DNA of 64,000 nucleotides from Microbacterium pumilum (GTDB lineage: Bacteria; Actinomycetota; Actinomycetes; Actinomycetales; Microbacteriaceae): positions 1 to 64,000 of the forward strand of contig NZ_BAAAOH010000001.1 in assembly GCF_039530225.1 (NCBI RefSeq), read 5' to 3'. Positions 53,844 through 62,560 of the stretch are shown in pieces. Numbering within the stretch: position 1 is the first letter of the stretch; every line of letters starts with the position of its first letter. The notes under the pieces were generated by a model. The model had not been told where the DNA came from and did not search any database. It saw only the letters and a program-made list of their open reading frames with translations. The position numbers were made by a program, and so were the translations under genes.

Positions 53844-54797
53844 ATGGCATCAGCCGAAACTTTCGCCCGGACGATCATTGAAAGTCCGGCCGCGAGAGAG
53901 CTCATCCCTCACCCCGACGGGGAGTCGTTCCGGTGGATCGAGCACGACTATCCGTGCGATATCGCCCGATGGAACTATCACCCTGAGGTCGAGATCCACC
54001 TCATCCGACGCAGCAGTGGAAGCTTCATCATCGGTGACGAGGTCGGAGCGTTCGGACCAGGTCACGTGGCCATCGTCGGCTCGGAAGTGCCGCACGACTG
54101 GATGAGCGACCTGGCCCCGAACGAGGTCATCGGGAACAGGGACGCCGTCATCCAATTCACCATCGATTGGCTGGAAAGTGGGATTCAGGCGATCCCGGAA
54201 CTCCAACCCGCGCTGAAGTTGATCGATCAGTCTCGGCGCGGCATCGTCTTCTCGGGCGCGACGGCAGCGACCGCCGCGGTCGACATTGAGGCTGTGGGCG
54301 CGACGACGGGAGCCCGTCGCATGGCGCACTTCTTCGCCCTGCTCGATCTCATGATGAATGCCCCGGAGGAGGACAGGCACTACGTCACGCAGGAGTTGTA
54401 CGCGCCATCGGTCGGCCGCGAAGGCAAGGCAGCCGTCGACGCCGGACTCGCCTATGTGCTGGAGAACTTGAGCGGAGAGATCCGGCTGTCGGAGGCGGCC
54501 CGCCTCGCATACATGTCCGAGCCGTCCTTCTCGAAGTACTTCAAAAAAGCCAGCGGCATGACCTTCTCAGACCTGGTGCGGCGGCTTCGCATCTCCAACG
54601 CGTGCCGCCTCCTCGACCACAGTGACTCTTCGATCGCCGACATCTGCGCGGCCGTTGGGTACCGCAATCTCGCGAACTTCAATCGCCAGTTCAGGGCGGA
54701 AACCGGCCTCACACCGAGCGCTTATCGCGCGCTCGACGACTTGAGTAAGCCAAGCATCGGCCTGCTGAATTTGAATGGCCGCCGCTCCGGCCGATGA
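53844..54797 (+). CDS. AraC-family regulator of the polyol operon
   Basis: The ATG at 53844 gives 317 residues; GTG at 53817 or 53829 would add up to nine. The N-terminal cupin domain includes RWIEHDYPCDIARWNYHPEVEIHLI and GSFIIGDEVGAFGPGHVAIVGSEVPHDW. The C-terminal helix-turn-helix pair is LSEAARLAYMSEPSFSKYFKKASGMTFSDLVRRLR and IADICAAVGYRNLANFNRQFRAETGLTPSAYR. It resembles the AraC regulators that sit beside mannitol/sorbitol importers. Being divergent from the binding-protein gene, it most likely activates that operon when polyol is present. Confidence 0.88.
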   Translation: MASAETFARTIIESPAARELIPHPDGESFRWIEHDYPCDIARWNYHPEVEIHLIRRSSGSFIIGDEVGAFGPGHVAIVGSEVPHDWMSDLAPNEVIGNRDAVIQFTIDWLESGIQAIPELQPALKLIDQSRRGIVFSGATAATAAVDIEAVGATTGARRMAHFFALLDLMMNAPEEDRHYVTQELYAPSVGREGKAAVDAGLAYVLENLSGEIRLSEAARLAYMSEPSFSKYFKKASGMTFSDLVRRLRISNACRLLDHSDSSIADICAAVGYRNLANFNRQFRAETGLTPSAYRALDDLSKPSIGLLNLNGRRSGR

Positions 54798-54917
54798 ATG
54801 CTCCTGTGCGTGGGATCTCCGTTCAGGCAAACGCGGTGTCACCGCAAGTCAGGGGTGTGAATGTGTGCACTTCGCCAACCACGACCGTCGAGCAGACCAG
54901 CTCGAGAAACACGAAAG

Positions 54918-54935
54918 CCCGCGGAAATCCGCGGG
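54918..54935 (-). terminator. rho-independent terminator behind the tRNA remnant
   Basis: Stem CCCGCGG/CCGCGGG with a four-base loop. Reading the - strand it is followed by CTTTCGTGTTTC, a loose U-rich tract. It stands about 30 bases downstream of the 3' end of the tRNA-Arg remnant, as a tRNA terminator would. Confidence 0.65.
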
Positions 54936-54963
54936 TCTTCTTGGGTTACTGTCTCAACGCAGT

Positions 54964-55006
54964 GTGCGCCCGAGGAGACTGGAACTCCCAACCTTCTGAT
55001 CCGTAG
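54964..55006 (-). tRNA. 3' half of tRNA-Arg(ACG), probable attachment-site scar
   Basis: On the - strand the sequence runs CTACGGATCAGAAGG, then TTGGGAGTTCCAGTCTCCTC and GGGCGCAC. This equals the anticodon loop (anticodon ACG), the 3' anticodon stem, the T arm and the 3' acceptor strand of tRNA-Arg(ACG). The T loop is degenerate (TTCCAGT, not TTCRANY). Upstream of the anticodon loop there is no D arm and no 5' acceptor strand, so it is not a working tRNA. A duplicate that starts in the anticodon loop and ends at the 3' end is what tRNA-targeting integrases leave behind. Confidence 0.6.
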
Positions 55007-55225
55007 ACTGACAGATTTGGGGTCGATTCCCGCGTGATTCCAGGGATCCTTCCCCCCGTGGACACATTGGTGCACTACTCTGCTCGTCGCTCCGATCACC
55101 ACGCACGTCCAGCGCAGCCGAGGAGGGCGTAGCGGCTGCCCCAGTGCGGATGGGCTGGAGGACTCGAGCCGTGGAGTCATTCGAGCCAATGCGTCGCAAC
55201 GAGTCGTCGCGGCTGGCATCGTGAG
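55007..55225. other. gap with no recognisable gene
   Basis: Between the tRNA remnant and the acyl-CoA ligase gene I see no convincing coding sequence, no integrase and no repeat. Open frames here do not resemble any family I know. Confidence 0.5.
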
Positions 55226-56737
55226 TCAGCGCTTCGCGCCACCGTACATCGCTCGGAGGTCCTGCTTGCGGATCTTCCCGGATGCCGTTCGAGGCAGCTC
55301 ATCGATGACGATGACATGTCGCGGCAGCTTGTATCGGGCGAGCTGCCCGTCGAGGTGGCCGCGTACCGAATCCGTGCTGATCGAGGTGGTGCCCGCGACC
55401 GTGAGCACTGCCCATGGCACCTCGCCCCACTGGTCGTCAGGGATGCCGATGACCGCGACACCGGTGACGCCCGGGATGTTGCTGATGAGGTTCTCCACCT
55501 CAGCCGGATAGATGTTCTCGCCGCCGGAGATGATCATGTCTTTGAGCCGGTCGGAGATGTAGAGGTAGCCGTCGGCGTCCAGGCGGCCGAGGTCGCCGGA
55601 GCGGAACCAGCCGTCCGCCGTGAACGCGGCATCCGTCGCCTCGGGAAGGTGCAGGTACCCCGGGAAGACGTTCGGTCCGGCGATCTCGATCTCGCCGACC
55701 CCGTCCCAGCCGAGGTCAGCACCGCTCTCGTCGGTGATGCGCACGTCGGTGAAGAAGTGCGGCAGGCCCACACTCCCCTGTTTCGATCTCGTCATCGACG
55801 GCGAGAGGGATGTCGCGCCGGGCGAGGTCTCGGTCATCCCGTACCCCTGCGAGAAGTGCAGCCCGCGCTCCTCGTACGCATTGAGGATGCGGGTGGGCAC
55901 CGCCGAACCACCGCAGGTGAGCTTGCTGAGCGTGGACAGGTCGGTGACGGCCCAGTCCGGATGGTCAGCCATCAGCTGGTACGTCGTGGGGACTCCGCTG
56001 AGCATCGTGACTCCGTGCTGGGCGATGAGGCGGAGCGCTCGTCCGGGCTCGAAGCCCCTCTCGAGGACGATCGTTCCCCCCTTCAGGATGACAGGAAGCG
56101 CACCCATGCCCAGCGACGCGACGTGGAAGAGCGGCGAGATCATGAGAGCGACATCGGTCGAGACGATGTCGTAGTCGACGAGGGAGTTCAACGCCACCCA
56201 CGTCAGGTTCTGATGCGTGAGCACAGCCCCCTTCGAGCGGCCTGTGGTTCCCGAGGTGTAGATGACCGCAGCGGGGTCTTCCGGCACGGCGTGGATGAAG
56301 GCGAAGCCCGCGTCGGCATCCGCCAGAGCATGACGGAGGTCGGCGGTTTCGACGACGTGGGCGATGCCGACCGCCGAGGCCAGCGGGCTGGTCCTCTCGA
56401 CGAAGTCTCGGTCGCGGAAGAGCGCGCGCGCCCGGCTGTCGGCGAGGATGTGAAGGATCTCCGGCGGTGCGAGGCGGGTGTTCACGGGAACGAACACCGC
56501 ACCCACCTGGGCGCAGCCGAACAGCGTGGCCAGGAATTCGGGGCTGTTCTCGCCGATGTAAGCGACGCTGTCACCCTTGCCGATCCCGCGCGCTGACAGC
56601 AGGGCCGAGACGCGATCCGTGAGATCGGCGAGCTGCGCATAGGTCATCGCCTGACCGTCGTCGTAGATGAGCGCGGCCTTGTCGGGTGTCTTCAGGCGTC
56701 GCTTGCCCATCCAAGCGTCGAGTCCGGGGTGATGCAC
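55226..56737 (-). CDS. AMP-forming acyl-CoA synthetase
   Basis: From GTG 56737 (GGAGAGG just before) the protein is 503 residues, typical for the ANL superfamily. The motifs are present in order: AVIYTSGTTGRSKGAVLTHQN (phosphate loop), HFSQGYGMTETSPG, GWFRSGDLGRLDADGYLYISDR, KDMIISGGENIYPAEVE (hinge) and PRTASGKIRKQDLRAMY with the catalytic lysine. It activates a carboxylic acid to its CoA ester with ATP. With the MaoC hydratase and SDR it suggests catabolism of a fatty, terpenoid or aromatic acid, but the substrate is unknown. Confidence 0.92.
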   Translation of the reverse strand: MHHPGLDAWMGKRRLKTPDKAALIYDDGQAMTYAQLADLTDRVSALLSARGIGKGDSVAYIGENSPEFLATLFGCAQVGAVFVPVNTRLAPPEILHILADSRARALFRDRDFVERTSPLASAVGIAHVVETADLRHALADADAGFAFIHAVPEDPAAVIYTSGTTGRSKGAVLTHQNLTWVALNSLVDYDIVSTDVALMISPLFHVASLGMGALPVILKGGTIVLERGFEPGRALRLIAQHGVTMLSGVPTTYQLMADHPDWAVTDLSTLSKLTCGGSAVPTRILNAYEERGLHFSQGYGMTETSPGATSLSPSMTRSKQGSVGLPHFFTDVRITDESGADLGWDGVGEIEIAGPNVFPGYLHLPEATDAAFTADGWFRSGDLGRLDADGYLYISDRLKDMIISGGENIYPAEVENLISNIPGVTGVAVIGIPDDQWGEVPWAVLTVAGTTSISTDSVRGHLDGQLARYKLPRHVIVIDELPRTASGKIRKQDLRAMYGGAKR

Positions 56738-56772
56738 GGCGTCCTCTCCGTCGAGGTGTGATGACGGGCTGT

Positions 56773-57225
56773 TCAGGCGTAGAAGCGGTAGAGCCCGCGT
56801 GCAACGAGGGCGGGCTTGGTGCCGCCTTGGATCTCGATGGTCTGGTCGACGGCGAACTGGTATCCGCCGGGCACGTCCGTGACTTCGGCGATGACCGCGC
56901 CGCCGCGGATTCGTGCGCCGACCTTGACGGGAGAGATGAAGCGCACCTTGTCGAGCCCGTAGTTGACCTTCGTGGTGACGCCGTCGAGGTCGAAAAGCTC
57001 GGACCAGAACTTCACCGTGAGCGACAGCGAGAGGAAGCCGTGCGCGATGGGGCCGCCGAAAGGTCCGGATGCAGCGCGCTCCGGGTCGACGTGGATCCAC
57101 TGGTGGTCGTCGGTGGCGTCCGCGAACAGATTCACACGGTCCTGGGTGACCTCGATCCACTCGGTGAACCCGAGGTCGGTGCCGGCGAGTGCCGCAGCGT
57201 CGGAGTAGGGGTAGGTCGTCGTCAT
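56773..57225 (-). CDS. MaoC-family enoyl-CoA hydratase
   Basis: A 150-residue hot-dog-fold hydratase of the R-specific MaoC type. The hydratase motif with catalytic Asp and His is VNLFADATDDHQWIHVDPERA, followed by GPFGGPIAHGFLSLSL. It adds water to trans-2-enoyl-CoA in the cytoplasm. It resembles the Rv0130/NodN-like short MaoC proteins. It lies between the amidohydrolase remnant and the acyl-CoA synthetase on the same strand, consistent with one degradation pathway. Confidence 0.92.
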   Translation of the reverse strand: MTTTYPYSDAAALAGTDLGFTEWIEVTQDRVNLFADATDDHQWIHVDPERAASGPFGGPIAHGFLSLSLTVKFWSELFDLDGVTTKVNYGLDKVRFISPVKVGARIRGGAVIAEVTDVPGGYQFAVDQTIEIQGGTKPALVARGLYRFYA

Positions 57226-57235
57226 GATGAACCTT

Positions 57236-58120
57236 TCAGGGGTGCAGGCCGAGTAGTCGCACGGCGTTGGATTTGAGGATGGCGGGCATCGACTCGGGTT
57301 TCAGTGCGGTGTGCTCGACGTCGCGCAGCCAGCGGTCGGGCGTGAGCAGCGGGAAGTCCGAGCCGAACAGGACGCGGTCTTTGAGATAGGAGTTCGCGGC
57401 GCGGACGAGGGACTCGGGGAAGTACTTCGGGCTCCACCCCGACAGGTCGATCCAGGTGTTGTGCTTGTGCGTCGCGACCGAGAGGGCCTCGTCCTGCCAG
57501 GGCACGGAGGGGTGGGCCATGATGATCTGCAGCTCGGGGAAATCGGCCGCGACCGGGTCGAGCAGCATCGGGTTCGACAGTCCGAGCCGCAGGCCGCGAC
57601 CGCCGGGCAGGCCCGCGCCGATGCCGGTCTGGCCGGTGTGGAACAGCGCGGGGATTGCGGCATCCTGCATCGTCTCGTAGATCGGATAGAACTGCTCGTC
57701 GCTCGGGTCGAACCCCTGCACCGTGGGGTGGAACTTGAAGCCGCGCACGCCGTGATCCTCAACCAGCCGGCGCAGTCGCTCTACGGCGTCGTGTCGGTGC
57801 GGGTCGACGGAGCCGAACGGGATGAGCACGTCGTTGTTGCGCGCGGCGCCGTCTGCGATGCCGGCGCTCGAGATCGGCGCCTGACCGAGCTGGGTCTCGG
57901 CGTCGACGGTGAACACCACCGCGGCCATCCGACGCTCCCGCTAGTACACGGCGACGCTGTCGAGATCCGGCCGCGGCCCGCCTGCTTTGAAGTATTTCGA
58001 CGCCGCCTCGGCCAGATCCGGTGGCAGCGACGAGTGTCCGTGGTCGTCGATCTCGATGTGCACATGCACGTCGATCGCGGTGAGTGAGCCGACGTCGATG
58101 GCGGGTTCGTAGCGGGTCAT
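57236..58120 (-). pseudogene. amidohydrolase (Amidohydro_2/ACMSD-like) with in-frame amber stop
   Basis: Translating from ATG 58120 (MTRYEPAIDVGSLTAIDVHVHI) gives the metal-binding HxH start of an amidohydrolase_2 barrel. The frame then meets TAG at 57943-57941 inside GVAVY-stop-RERRMAAVVFTVDAET-like text (observed DSVAVY, stop, RERRMAAVVF). It continues intact from 57928 for 230 residues with GFKFHPTVQGF, FHTGQTG, IIMAHPSVPWQDEA and FGSDFPLL, the rest of the metal site. One base change (TAC/TAT to TAG) explains it. The downstream piece alone lacks the HxH ligands and should be inactive. Intact relatives are metal-dependent hydrolases or decarboxylases. Confidence 0.82.
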
Positions 58121-58168
58121 GATCCTGGAGACCGGTCGTTGAGCCAGCGAAGCGAGACGAGACGCATG

Positions 58169-59086
58169 TCACCGCTGCAGCTCGTCCGGCAGCGGCGGGA
58201 ACCTCTCGCCGACCGTCTGCAGCTGCCCGCCGACAGCCTCCGTGAAGTCCGCCGCGAGCGCGTCGTACGACCATCCGCCATCGCGGTAGGCGGTCGCGAC
58301 CGCCTCGGGGTGCGACCACAGCTGCAGGCGGTCCCCCCCGATGCCGATCGCCTGACCGGTGACGCCGGCTGCGGCATCCGATGCAAGATATGCGATGAGA
58401 CCGGCGACGTCGTCCGAAGTCCCGAAGCCGAGGTCGTGCCGGAAGAACGGGGGCATCGCCTCACCCGCGGCATCCGCTTCGACCGCCGCCGCGAAGTACG
58501 GCACGGTCGCGGTCATCGCGGTCGCCGCGACCGGGATGACGGCGTTCGCCGTGATCCCCGCGCGCTTCAGCTCGAGCGCCCAGGTGCGCACCATACCCAC
58601 GATGCCGGCCTTGGCCGCGGCATAGTTGGTCTGCCCGAAGTTGCCACGCTGACCCGTCGGCGACCCGATGCAGATGATCCGGCCCGCGATCTCGTTCTCC
58701 CGCATGTACGTCGCGGCCTCGCGGACGCAAGTGAAGGTCCCACGCAAATGCACGTTGATCACGGTGTCGAAGTCGTCATCGCTCATCTTCCACAGCACCG
58801 TGTCGCGCAGCACACCCGCGTTGGTCACCAGGATGTCGAGCCGCCCGAAGCTCTCCACGGCTGCGGCGACGAGCTGCTGCGCCGTCTCGGTCGGGCCGAC
58901 CGGAGCGACGACCGCGATAGCCTTCCCGCCTGCCGCCTCGATCGACGCGACGGCGTCGGCTGCGGTCTGCTCGTCGACGTCGTTCACGACGACCGCCGCG
59001 CCCTGCCGGGCGAGCTCCTGCGCGTATGCGAGGCCGAGGCCTCGACCGGATCCGGTGACGATGGCGACTTTGCCGTCCAGTGACAT
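58169..59086 (-). CDS. short-chain dehydrogenase/reductase
   Basis: From ATG 59086 (AAGGAGT six bases before) the protein is 305 residues. The nucleotide motif is TGSGRGLGLA, NAG is at NAGVLRDTVLWKM, and the catalytic Ser142, Tyr155 and Lys159 are in CIGSPTGQRGNFGQTNYAAAK. The layout matches the 3-hydroxyacyl-CoA dehydrogenase-like SDRs found with MaoC hydratases and CoA ligases. It probably oxidises a 3-hydroxyacyl-CoA or alcohol with NAD. The last about 40 residues are a longer C-terminal tail than in FabG. It is divergent from the MarR gene. Confidence 0.92.
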   Translation of the reverse strand: MSLDGKVAIVTGSGRGLGLAYAQELARQGAAVVVNDVDEQTAADAVASIEAAGGKAIAVVAPVGPTETAQQLVAAAVESFGRLDILVTNAGVLRDTVLWKMSDDDFDTVINVHLRGTFTCVREAATYMRENEIAGRIICIGSPTGQRGNFGQTNYAAAKAGIVGMVRTWALELKRAGITANAVIPVAATAMTATVPYFAAAVEADAAGEAMPPFFRHDLGFGTSDDVAGLIAYLASDAAAGVTGQAIGIGGDRLQLWSHPEAVATAYRDGGWSYDALAADFTEAVGGQLQTVGERFPPLPDELQR

Positions 59087-59160
59087 GAGTGACTCCTTCA
59101 TACGTGTCCCGACAGGAAGCTGAAGCGGCCGTCGGCATCTCTCTATTAGAACTCGAATTC

Positions 59161-59202
59161 ATTGATATTGTCAATCATTGTGTCTCGGCACTATTTGATA
59201 GT
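59161..59202. promoter_or_regulatory. two short inverted repeats between SDR and MarR
   Basis: ATTGA-N5-TCAAT at 59161-59175 and ACTAT-TTG-ATAGT at 59190-59202 lie in an AT-rich stretch, unusual for this genome, just before the MarR start. MarR dimers bind such palindromes, so this is the likely operator for autoregulation and for the divergent catabolic operon. Confidence 0.45.
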
Positions 59203-59210
59203 CTGTTGTC

Positions 59211-59690
59211 ATGGCAACTGATGTGGATCCTGCGGTCAGCGTTCCTGACTCATCAGCTGACCGCATGCGAGTATCGCGTTTGACCGAGGACATCAGTTTT
59301 CTGTTGGCCCGGTCGAACGCGTTGTCGCTCGCCGCCGGCAACGCCGCTCTCGCGGAGCACGGTCTGCGCGTGCGCTCCTACTCCGTGCTGGCATTGGTCG
59401 CGGACGAGGCTCGCCCGTCGCAGCGCGACCTCGCCTCCTTCCTTCGCCTTGACCCCAGCCAGGTTGTGGCGCTGGTCGATGACCTCGAGCGTCGAGGGCT
59501 TGTGCGACGTGAGGCTGATCCGACTGACCGCCGAACGAACGTCGTGGTGGCGACACGTGAGGGTCGCGAACTGCTGAACTCTGCGCAGCGGGCCACACGT
59601 GAGGCGGAAATGGCGTTGCACCAGCAGCTCACCGCTTCGCAGCGCGAGACACTGTCGGAGCTGTTGAGGCTGATCGCTTTTCCGTCGTGA
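59211..59690 (+). CDS. MarR-family transcriptional regulator
   Basis: A 159-residue winged-helix protein. The DNA-binding part reads RPSQRDLASFLRLDPSQVVALVDDLERRGLVRREADPTDRRTNVVVATREGRELL, with the DxRxxxv wing motif intact. It is flanked by dimerisation helices. It is divergent from the SDR-amidohydrolase-MaoC-ligase genes, so it most likely represses them until a pathway intermediate, perhaps a CoA ester, releases it. Confidence 0.92.
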   Translation: MATDVDPAVSVPDSSADRMRVSRLTEDISFLLARSNALSLAAGNAALAEHGLRVRSYSVLALVADEARPSQRDLASFLRLDPSQVVALVDDLERRGLVRREADPTDRRTNVVVATREGRELLNSAQRATREAEMALHQQLTASQRETLSELLRLIAFPS

Positions 59691-59705
59691 CCCGCCCCAC
59701 CGCGA

Positions 59706-60926
59706 TCATGGCTCAGGTGGCAGCTGCCGGCGATTCAGTACGAGTGTCGTCACCGTGATGGCGACGCTGAAAGTCACCATCAGCGCTGCCATGATCACAG
59801 CTGGATTGCCCCAGCCGGAGAGGGGGCTGACCAGGCCCCCGACTAAGAACATGCTCGCGCCGAGCAGACCGGATGCGGCGCCCGCATGGTTTCCGCTTCT
59901 CTCCATCGCCATGCCGATGCCGATGGGCGTGATGGCTCCACAGGGCACGACGGACCACATCAGCAGCACGATCAGCAGCGGGATCGAGGTCCACCCCGTG
60001 AACACCCGAGCCGCGATGAGCGCTCCGAGCGCAACGACGCCGACGAACTGCACGAGGGCTGCAGCTCGGAGCACGCGAAGCGGCTCATGACGCCGAACCA
60101 AACGGGCGTTCACAATGCTCACGACGACGAACCCGCAACCTACAGATGCAAACGCCAGCGCGAACTGCAACTGGGTCAAGCCGAACACGGTCTGCAGGAC
60201 GAATGGTGCGCTGGATATGTAGGAGAACAGCACGGCGGAGGAGAGCATGACGAGAGTGGCGAACGAGGCGAAGAGCCGGTCGCGAAGCAATGCCCCGAAC
60301 GTGCGAAGTACCGATACGACTCCCGCCGAGCTGCGCTTGTCGGCCGGATGAGATTCGGCGATAACGAAGTACACCGCAGCGGCCATGACCAGTCCGAGGC
60401 CGGCGAGCACGAGGAACACGATGCGCCATCCGGCTGCGGTGATGATCAGGCCACCCGCGATCGGCGCGATGATCGGTGCCGCGCCCGAGACGGCGGCCAT
60501 GGCTGAGTACAGCGAGGTCGCGTGTCGGCCCTTCACGAGGTCGTGCACGACCGCCCTGGAGAGGACCAGCCCCACCGCTCCGGAAAGTCCCTGCACGAGA
60601 CGCAGAACGATCAGCGCGCCGGCAGATGGTGCGAACGCGCAGGCGAGCGAAGAGAGCACATACAGGATCGCGCCCGCGAGCATGGGCCGTCGCCGCCCCC
60701 ACCGGTCCCCCATGGGACCGGCAAGAATCTGTCCCAGGCCGAGACCCAGGAGACACGCGGTGAGGCTGAGCTGGATCTGCTGTGCGGAGACCCCGAACTC
60801 GGTCGCGATCGCCGGCAACGCGGGCAGGTACGCATCCAAGCTGAGCGGCGCTGTCGCGGCGAGCAGGCCCAGCGCGAGGATGAGGCCCGGCGAGACGGGG
60901 GATGCGCGCGGGCCGCGGTCTGCCAC
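59706..60926 (-). CDS. Bcr/CflA-type MFS drug exporter
   Basis: From GTG 60926 (GAGG six bases before) the protein is 406 residues with 12 membrane helices; a TTG at 60938 overlapping the ABC gene stop is an alternative. The motifs LSLDAYLPALPAIATEFGVSAQQIQLSL, GDRWGRRRPMLAG (motif A) and RLVQGLSGAVGLVLSRAVVHDL are typical of the DHA1 Bcr/CflA group. It probably extrudes a drug or small metabolite with protons. It is co-directional and nearly abutting with the ABC transporter genes, so they may form one operon. Confidence 0.9.
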   Translation of the reverse strand: MADRGPRASPVSPGLILALGLLAATAPLSLDAYLPALPAIATEFGVSAQQIQLSLTACLLGLGLGQILAGPMGDRWGRRRPMLAGAILYVLSSLACAFAPSAGALIVLRLVQGLSGAVGLVLSRAVVHDLVKGRHATSLYSAMAAVSGAAPIIAPIAGGLIITAAGWRIVFLVLAGLGLVMAAAVYFVIAESHPADKRSSAGVVSVLRTFGALLRDRLFASFATLVMLSSAVLFSYISSAPFVLQTVFGLTQLQFALAFASVGCGFVVVSIVNARLVRRHEPLRVLRAAALVQFVGVVALGALIAARVFTGWTSIPLLIVLLMWSVVPCGAITPIGIGMAMERSGNHAGAASGLLGASMFLVGGLVSPLSGWGNPAVIMAALMVTFSVAITVTTLVLNRRQLPPEP

Positions 60927-60934
60927 CCGCTTCC

Positions 60935-62560
60935 TCAACCTCCCACGTTGGCGAGTGTAGGAGTCGCCGCCATCAGGTCCCGCGTGTACGGATGCTCCGG
61001 GCGAGCGAACAGCTGTTCAGCATCCCCGGCCTCGACGACCTCGCCGTTGCGCATCACGAGCGCGTGATCGGTCATGTGCCGTATGACACTGAGATCGTGC
61101 GAGATGAGCACGAGCGACAGTCCGTGCGTTGCCCGGAGCCGCATCAGCAGGTTGAGGATCTGCGCCTGCGCGGAGATGTCGAGTGCAGATGTGGGCTCGT
61201 CGGCCACAATGAGCTTCGGTTCGCTTGCAAGAGCTCGGGCGATGCCCACCCGCTGACACTGCCCACCACTGAGTCCGGCGGGCCGGCGGTCCATCGCCTG
61301 AAGCGGTAGGCCGACGTCGTCCAGGAGGTCTCCGGCTGCGGACAGGGCCTGCTTGTGCGAGACACGATTCCACCGCCGGATGACTTCGGCGACGGTTTCT
61401 CGTGGCGTGCGCCACGGGGTGAGCGACCCATAGGGATCCTGGAAGATCATTTGGATCTCGCGTCGACGAGAGCTCTTGGTGAGCTTTCCGGTCCACGGCC
61501 GCCCATCCACCTCGACCGTGCCGCTCGTGGGTGGGAGCGCTCCGACGATCATCCGCCCCAAAGTGGTCTTGCCGCTGCCGCTCTCTCCGACGATGCCGAT
61601 CGAGTCGCCGCTGCGGATGTCGAGCGACATCGATGCGACGGCGGGAGCGGCTGCGTTGCGGAATGTCATCGACACGTCCGTGAGCGAAACGATGGTGCGG
61701 AGGTCAGTCGGGACGGCTTGAGAGGCCGCGGGGGCGCGCAGTTCGCCGGTGAGGCGATCGAGAACCGCAAGCGGCGTGCCCGGTTCGGAGGTCTCGGGCC
61801 GAGCAGCGAGAAGCGCACGCGTGTAGGGCTGCGTAGGCCGAGTCAACACGACTCCCGTTGCCCCGGTCTCGAGAATCTCGCCGTTGCGCATCACAGCCAC
61901 TCGTTCTGAGACCATCCCGACCACTGCGAGATCGTGAGCGATCATGAGCAGTGACATGCCGGTCTCGACGCGCAGTTCGCCGAGCAGTTTGAGGATGTTC
62001 GCCTGTACGGTGACGTCGAGAGCGGTCGTGGGTTCATCTGCGACCATCAGTTCGGGGCGACCCGCGAGCGCAAGGGCGATCATGACGCGCTGCCGCATTC
62101 CACCGGACAGTTCGTGCGGATACGACTTCAGGATCGCGTCGGGTCGTGGCATGTGGACGTGATCGAGCAGTTCACGAGATCGGGTCCCGATGTTCGCGCC
62201 GGGGTCGAGGGCGCGGATGGTCTCGGCGATCTGGTTGCCGATGCGCACCACCGGGTCCAGGCTCGAGAGGGACGCCTGCGGTACCAGCGCGATCCGCTTG
62301 CCGCGAAGCGCCTTCCATCCGGGATCGTCTTGATCGAGGACTTTGCCGTCGAAGAGAAGCTCGCCGTTGGTGACGCGTCCGCCGACGCGGTCGATGAGGC
62401 CCGTGATGACGCGGGCTGTCACCGTCTTGCCGGAGCCGGATTCTCCGACCAGCGCGAGAGACTCGCCTCGTGCGATCTCGAGGTTGACGTTGCGCACGAC
62501 CTCGCGATCACCCAGGGTGACGGAGACGTCGCGCAGGGAGAGCAGTGGTGCTTCGGTCAT
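60935..62560 (-). CDS. ABC transporter dual ATPase, peptide/nickel type (DppD-DppF fusion)
   Basis: From ATG 62560 (GGAGGAAG before) the protein is 541 residues with two complete ATPase domains. The first has Walker A GESGSGKT and signature LSGGMRQRV; the second has GESGSGKTT and LSGGQCQRV, with DEPTxALD in both. The C-terminal extensions RPTQPYTRALLAARP and RPEHPYTRDLMAATP are the oligopeptide-binding type. It powers import through the DppB/DppC-type permeases. The start overlaps the permease stop (ATGA). Confidence 0.93.
   Translation of the reverse strand: MTEAPLLSLRDVSVTLGDREVVRNVNLEIARGESLALVGESGSGKTVTARVITGLIDRVGGRVTNGELLFDGKVLDQDDPGWKALRGKRIALVPQASLSSLDPVVRIGNQIAETIRALDPGANIGTRSRELLDHVHMPRPDAILKSYPHELSGGMRQRVMIALALAGRPELMVADEPTTALDVTVQANILKLLGELRVETGMSLLMIAHDLAVVGMVSERVAVMRNGEILETGATGVVLTRPTQPYTRALLAARPETSEPGTPLAVLDRLTGELRAPAASQAVPTDLRTIVSLTDVSMTFRNAAAPAVASMSLDIRSGDSIGIVGESGSGKTTLGRMIVGALPPTSGTVEVDGRPWTGKLTKSSRRREIQMIFQDPYGSLTPWRTPRETVAEVIRRWNRVSHKQALSAAGDLLDDVGLPLQAMDRRPAGLSGGQCQRVGIARALASEPKLIVADEPTSALDISAQAQILNLLMRLRATHGLSLVLISHDLSVIRHMTDHALVMRNGEVVEAGDAEQLFARPEHPYTRDLMAATPTLANVGG

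Noticed and set aside
54839..55219. A short - strand reading frame over the tRNA remnant, considered as an integrase
   Set aside because: No tyrosine-recombinase motif (R-HxxR-Y) is present and the frame covers the tRNA sequence itself.
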